Both the position numbers and the translations under genes were made by a program. Below are positions 60,919-64,000 of a stretch of 64,000 nt of DNA, in pieces (within the stretch, counting starts at the first letter, position 1; each line of letters starts with the position of its first letter). Under the pieces are notes generated by a model. It ran no database searches and was not told where the DNA came from. It saw nothing but the letters and a program-made list of their open reading frames with translations. Origin of the DNA: Lachnospiraceae bacterium YSD2013 (GTDB lineage: Bacteria > Bacillota > Clostridia > Lachnospirales > Lachnospiraceae); the NCBI GenBank assembly GCA_900100895.1, contig FMTX01000010.1:62001-126000 (forward strand). The letters are read 5' to 3'.

Positions 60919-63165
60919 TTATTTCTTGTAAAGGCTTCGTAACCTGTAGAACGGATACAGCCATTTTCTGGTTTCTCTAAGAAGTCTTGCCACCGCCTCT
61001 TCGCTCTTTACTATCTCAGCCAAAGAATCCGCGTCGACGCCCCTATCCGAATAGAGGAGCCTCTCATAACAAGGAATGAATCCCGGTCCGTACTCAACGC
61101 CCTCGGACTGTAGCCTTTTTCCGAACTCACTCAACGTTTCGCCCGGCATAGGCTTCTTACCACAAAATAATAACATATTCATGATTCTTACGCACAGAAT
61201 ATCTGCTTTTTCATCGGTCGACGCCTTTCTGAAGCGCCTTCTGCTTATAAGAACTTCAATCACTATAAACAGTATTGCAAAAAGAAGGAATGCCGCTACC
61301 GGAATAGCAAAGATGTACCAGTTAATCGGTGTCTTCTCTTCCTCTTCAACAATGTTTTCTTTGTCAAACTCGATTACAGTTTCGGAATTGTCGTAGGAGT
61401 ACTCGTCCTGCTGAGGTGAATTGCTTCTGCCCTCTGCATCCGCCGCAAGCTCAGCCTTTGTAGCCCAGCCCGCTCCTGCGGTATATCTTCCGGGAGTCGG
61501 TTCAAAAATAACCCAGCCGATTCCGTCCAGCCAAACTTCCGGCCAGGCGTGCGCCATCGACGTATCCACGCGCGTATCGCTACTGTCCGTAACCGGCACC
61601 TGATAGCCCTGCACATATCTCGACGGGTATCCCATAGCCCGCGCCATGAGACAGAAAGCCGTCGCATAATGCACGCAATATCCCTTCTGCGACTCCGTAA
61701 GAAAATAATCAAGAAAGCTTTCCGCATCCGTCACCTTACCCGGAAGCTTACCGGGCGTATTGGTGTAGGTCATCGATTTAAACGCCGATTCCAAGAGTTT
61801 AAGCCTATCATAATCGGTGTTGCCGGCCTCTTCTATCGCCTTAAGCGTTTCCGCCACTTCGCCCGACACATTCACGGGGCTTAGATAATGAGCCTTAACA
61901 TAGTCCGCATACCCCTCGGCAGTTTCAAAAGAAATATCCGAAAAGTTGTAGAGTCTGTAAGCGGAAATCATCTTATCCCAAGCTTCCTCATCAACCTTGT
62001 AAGTTCCGGAAGTTATCATATTCATGGCCGTCGGATTGTAATTGACGGACAGCCCCACAATCTTATACTGCGCATTTATTATCTGAGTCTTGTCAAAGAA
62101 AATGGCTCCGTCCTGCTCCGAATAGTCTATGGCATGGAATCCGTCGCTGAGGCTTATGTACTTGGACGGTGCAAACATATACTTACTCGAGAACGGCAAG
62201 AATGTTATGTCTATATTCTCGGGTCTGATATAGTCATTCGAACTTTTCTCGCCATACATAAGTGCCGCGCTAAGCGCCATCATCGAATCGATTACACGCT
62301 CTCCCTCCACATAGGCAGGTATGCTCGTCCACTCGTGCCCGTCAAAATTCGCGAAGATTTTGCCGGTGAGATATATGGTCTCGTTCTTTCTTTTGCTCGT
62401 AACGATTTTAAGGATTTCCTCGCCCTTGCCGCCGACTTCACCCGCGATTCTGCCGTCGCCCGAAAAGCCTAACATTGCGGAGTCATAATCCTCCGAGTGG
62501 CGTGAAAACACCTTCTCCTTAATCTCGATTGTAATCGCTTTGGTGCGCTCATACATCTTTACGAATATTGCCCAGTCGTAAGGTTTATTCGGCGCCTTAA
62601 AAAGCAAAATAATCAGGAAAAAGGCCAAAGCAAACGGCCACGTAAACACCACAAACTTTTCGCGGTCGAAAGTCTCGCCTCGCCTGAAATGTCGCTGCGA
62701 CTCTTCGAAAGCCACGGTAATAATATAAACCACGCAAAGAGCCATCTCGATTTTCGTAGTGAGGTAGCCAAGAAGCGTCGTTACAATCAGGAATACAAGC
62801 AGCGCAAGCGCCACCGTAATCTTCACGCCGCGGCTCTTCACGACAATGAATCCTACGGCCGACATTCCTATCGATATGCCGATTATAATAAATGCCCTGA
62901 TAATCGCTTCCTTCGAATCCGCACTGCCAAACCTCATGGTAACAAACAGCACCGCCGCCGACACTATCAGGACACCGCCTATAGCAATGACTCTGAACTG
63001 GGATCCGACTCTGCTGATAATCGGCAGGAACGCTGCGAACAGCACAGCCAGAAGCAGTTCGCCCGCCGTCAGCGGTTCCCCGTAGATCAAGTCAACAGCC
63101 ATGCCCGTGCCGAGAATCGCCAGCGGGAATATTATGATGAGGCGATACAACAGTTTAACCATCAC
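60919..63165 (-). CDS. Membrane protein with extracellular transglutaminase-like domain (TgpA-like)
   Basis: 748 residues. Six or seven membrane helices in the first ~210 residues, an extracellular stretch, and a transglutaminase core at about 480-590: catalytic Cys in KGYCVHYATAFCLMARAMG, YVQGY, His in SMAHAWPEVWLD, and VIFEPTPGRY. One more membrane helix (about 635-657) leads to a DUF4129-like cytoplasmic tail. The start ATG overlaps the stop of the DUF58 gene (ATGA). This pair usually travels with a MoxR ATPase, probably just outside the window. Function in the envelope, not defined. Confidence 0.9.
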   Translation of the reverse strand: MMVKLLYRLIIIFPLAILGTGMAVDLIYGEPLTAGELLLAVLFAAFLPIISRVGSQFRVIAIGGVLIVSAAVLFVTMRFGSADSKEAIIRAFIIIGISIGMSAVGFIVVKSRGVKITVALALLVFLIVTTLLGYLTTKIEMALCVVYIITVAFEESQRHFRRGETFDREKFVVFTWPFALAFFLIILLFKAPNKPYDWAIFVKMYERTKAITIEIKEKVFSRHSEDYDSAMLGFSGDGRIAGEVGGKGEEILKIVTSKRKNETIYLTGKIFANFDGHEWTSIPAYVEGERVIDSMMALSAALMYGEKSSNDYIRPENIDITFLPFSSKYMFAPSKYISLSDGFHAIDYSEQDGAIFFDKTQIINAQYKIVGLSVNYNPTAMNMITSGTYKVDEEAWDKMISAYRLYNFSDISFETAEGYADYVKAHYLSPVNVSGEVAETLKAIEEAGNTDYDRLKLLESAFKSMTYTNTPGKLPGKVTDAESFLDYFLTESQKGYCVHYATAFCLMARAMGYPSRYVQGYQVPVTDSSDTRVDTSMAHAWPEVWLDGIGWVIFEPTPGRYTAGAGWATKAELAADAEGRSNSPQQDEYSYDNSETVIEFDKENIVEEEEKTPINWYIFAIPVAAFLLFAILFIVIEVLISRRRFRKASTDEKADILCVRIMNMLLFCGKKPMPGETLSEFGKRLQSEGVEYGPGFIPCYERLLYSDRGVDADSLAEIVKSEEAVARLLRETRKWLYPFYRLRSLYKK

Positions 63166-64000
63166 ATCACCTCCGTAAGCTTATCGTCCACAGGCAGTCC
63201 TATGTACCTGACGCCCTGCGAATCGGCTCTCAGATTCGTCGTGTCGCCCACCACATAACAGGCAACCGCCACATTTTCGCGCTTAAGTCGCTCTATCAGA
63301 ATCTGCAGACTCTCGGTCACTTCGCACACAAAGAAAAACGCCATCTTACTGCGCGCGATATTGCCCGAATACAGCATATTGTCGTAAAATGCATCCTCGT
63401 TAAAATGCGTATCGAAATTAACCTTGGCAATCTCTTCGTAGGCGAAGTTGAAACTCTCAAGGTTTCTGACACTTACAGTCTCATCTTTGGTTAGATATAT
63501 GTCTGCGGGAATGTTTCTTTCGGCAAAAAGAAGCGTCGTGGCCACCGCCGCCTCGAGCACTCTGTTCTCACGCGGAATAAACTCAAATTCATCTTCGGAA
63601 ACGCGTCTTGCCGGCACCACAATACTGATGCCCTGCTTTTCCTCTCCCGTAACGGTACGCATCATAAGGTTGCCTGCCGTTGCCGTCTTCTTCCAGTGAA
63701 TCAGTCTCACATCATCACCCGACACATAGTCTCTGACAGGAAGGTCCGGCTCCGACATATTAATGTTCGAATCCCTGTAAGACAGCACATCCACGTCAAT
63801 ATCCTTAAGGTTGTTAAGGCGCACAATCGCAGGCTTAATCTGCAGTCTGACAGTTTCTTTGTTCCTGTATGACCAGTGAAACAGCCTGAAAATGTCGGTT
63901 ATTTCGACTCGCTTAATACCCACCTCGTATTCGCCGCGATACTTGCACACCAAAAAGGTGTCCTTGCGGATACCTGCGCGGGGATAAAGCTCATATTCTC
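63162..64000 (-). CDS. DUF58 domain protein (5' end cut by window edge)
   Basis: The frame is open through the right edge; at least 279 residues are visible, and the TTG at 63953 is internal, not the start. Before it, codons read EYELYPRAGIRKDTF, a typical beta strand of this family. The DUF58 signature is clear: LPVRDYVSGDDVRLIHWKKTA (about residues 88-108), with the following vWA-like region. The missing N-terminus should hold membrane helices. Coupled by overlap to the transglutaminase-like gene. Confidence 0.88.
   Translation of the reverse strand, partial: EYELYPRAGIRKDTFLVCKYRGEYEVGIKRVEITDIFRLFHWSYRNKETVRLQIKPAIVRLNNLKDIDVDVLSYRDSNINMSEPDLPVRDYVSGDDVRLIHWKKTATAGNLMMRTVTGEEKQGISIVVPARRVSEDEFEFIPRENRVLEAAVATTLLFAERNIPADIYLTKDETVSVRNLESFNFAYEEIAKVNFDTHFNEDAFYDNMLYSGNIARSKMAFFFVCEVTESLQILIERLKRENVAVACYVVGDTTNLRADSQGVRYIGLPVDDKLTEVM

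Noticed and set aside
61888-62472. 194-residue plus-strand frame inside the transglutaminase-like gene
   Set aside because: Antisense shadow without ribosome-binding site.
63162-63953. Start of the DUF58 gene at 63953
   Set aside because: The codon is TTG in mid-domain; the frame stays open with family-like sequence up to the window edge.

Overview
The window is a gene-dense, mid-GC stretch of a Firmicutes chromosome, most likely from a plant-polysaccharide-degrading member of the Lachnospiraceae (Butyrivibrio/Roseburia-like). Pointers are strong AGGAGG ribosome-binding sites, TTGACA/TATAAT promoters, a Bacillus-type LexA box at recA, RNase Y, RqcH, a two-gene SufBC-like (SMS) iron-sulfur system, LplB/LplC-type sugar permeases, a propeller-type hybrid kinase and HD-GYP proteins. 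Nearly all genes lie on the minus strand; only a CxxCxxxCC protein (34290), an XRE regulator (41362) and rqcH (55086) are on plus. No tRNA, rRNA, CRISPR array, prophage or intact insertion sequence was seen.

Layout. 1-9.2 kb is a signalling operon: HD-GYP protein, giant two-component hybrid kinase, response regulator, and a second HD-GYP-like protein with a degenerate active site that runs off the left edge. 9.4-18.5 kb is a carbohydrate-utilisation locus: two ABC permeases, a lipoprotein binding protein, a LacI regulator, a GH31 glycosidase and a GH127 beta-L-arabinofuranosidase, with a promoter followed by a tandem operator-like repeat. 18.7-31.5 kb holds azlCD, rpsB-tsf, a YhaN/YhaO-type ATPase-nuclease pair with a MATE exporter, a GGDEF-EAL protein, and a thioesterase-smsC-smsB operon.

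31.6-49.8 kb has a Tet(M)-like translational GTPase fused to a Rae1/YacP-like NYN nuclease (apparently leaderless), hflX, a COG2509 flavoprotein, an Rpn-type nuclease, a repeat-containing secreted protein facing an XRE regulator with shared operator-like boxes, a TetR-like protein with a PAS-like tail, rny, recA-recX with two LexA boxes, a zinc-ribbon membrane protein, a small membrane protein behind a long structured leader, and an undecaprenyl-phosphate sugar transferase. 49.9-56.8 kb is the housekeeping run yicC-gmk-rpoZ-rimO-pgsA-cinA with divergent rqcH. 56.8-59.4 kb is an AT-richer cassette of five small genes, including two paralogous ABC-ATPase-like proteins lacking the Walker A lysine. 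The window ends with a CBS-containing family II pyrophosphatase, a transglutaminase-like membrane protein and a DUF58 protein cut by the right edge.

Best candidates for undescribed biology: the GTPase-NYN fusion, the pseudo-ABC cassette, the structured leader at 48043-48260, and a possible plus-strand small RNA upstream of recA. All functions are read from sequence motifs; no database search was possible.
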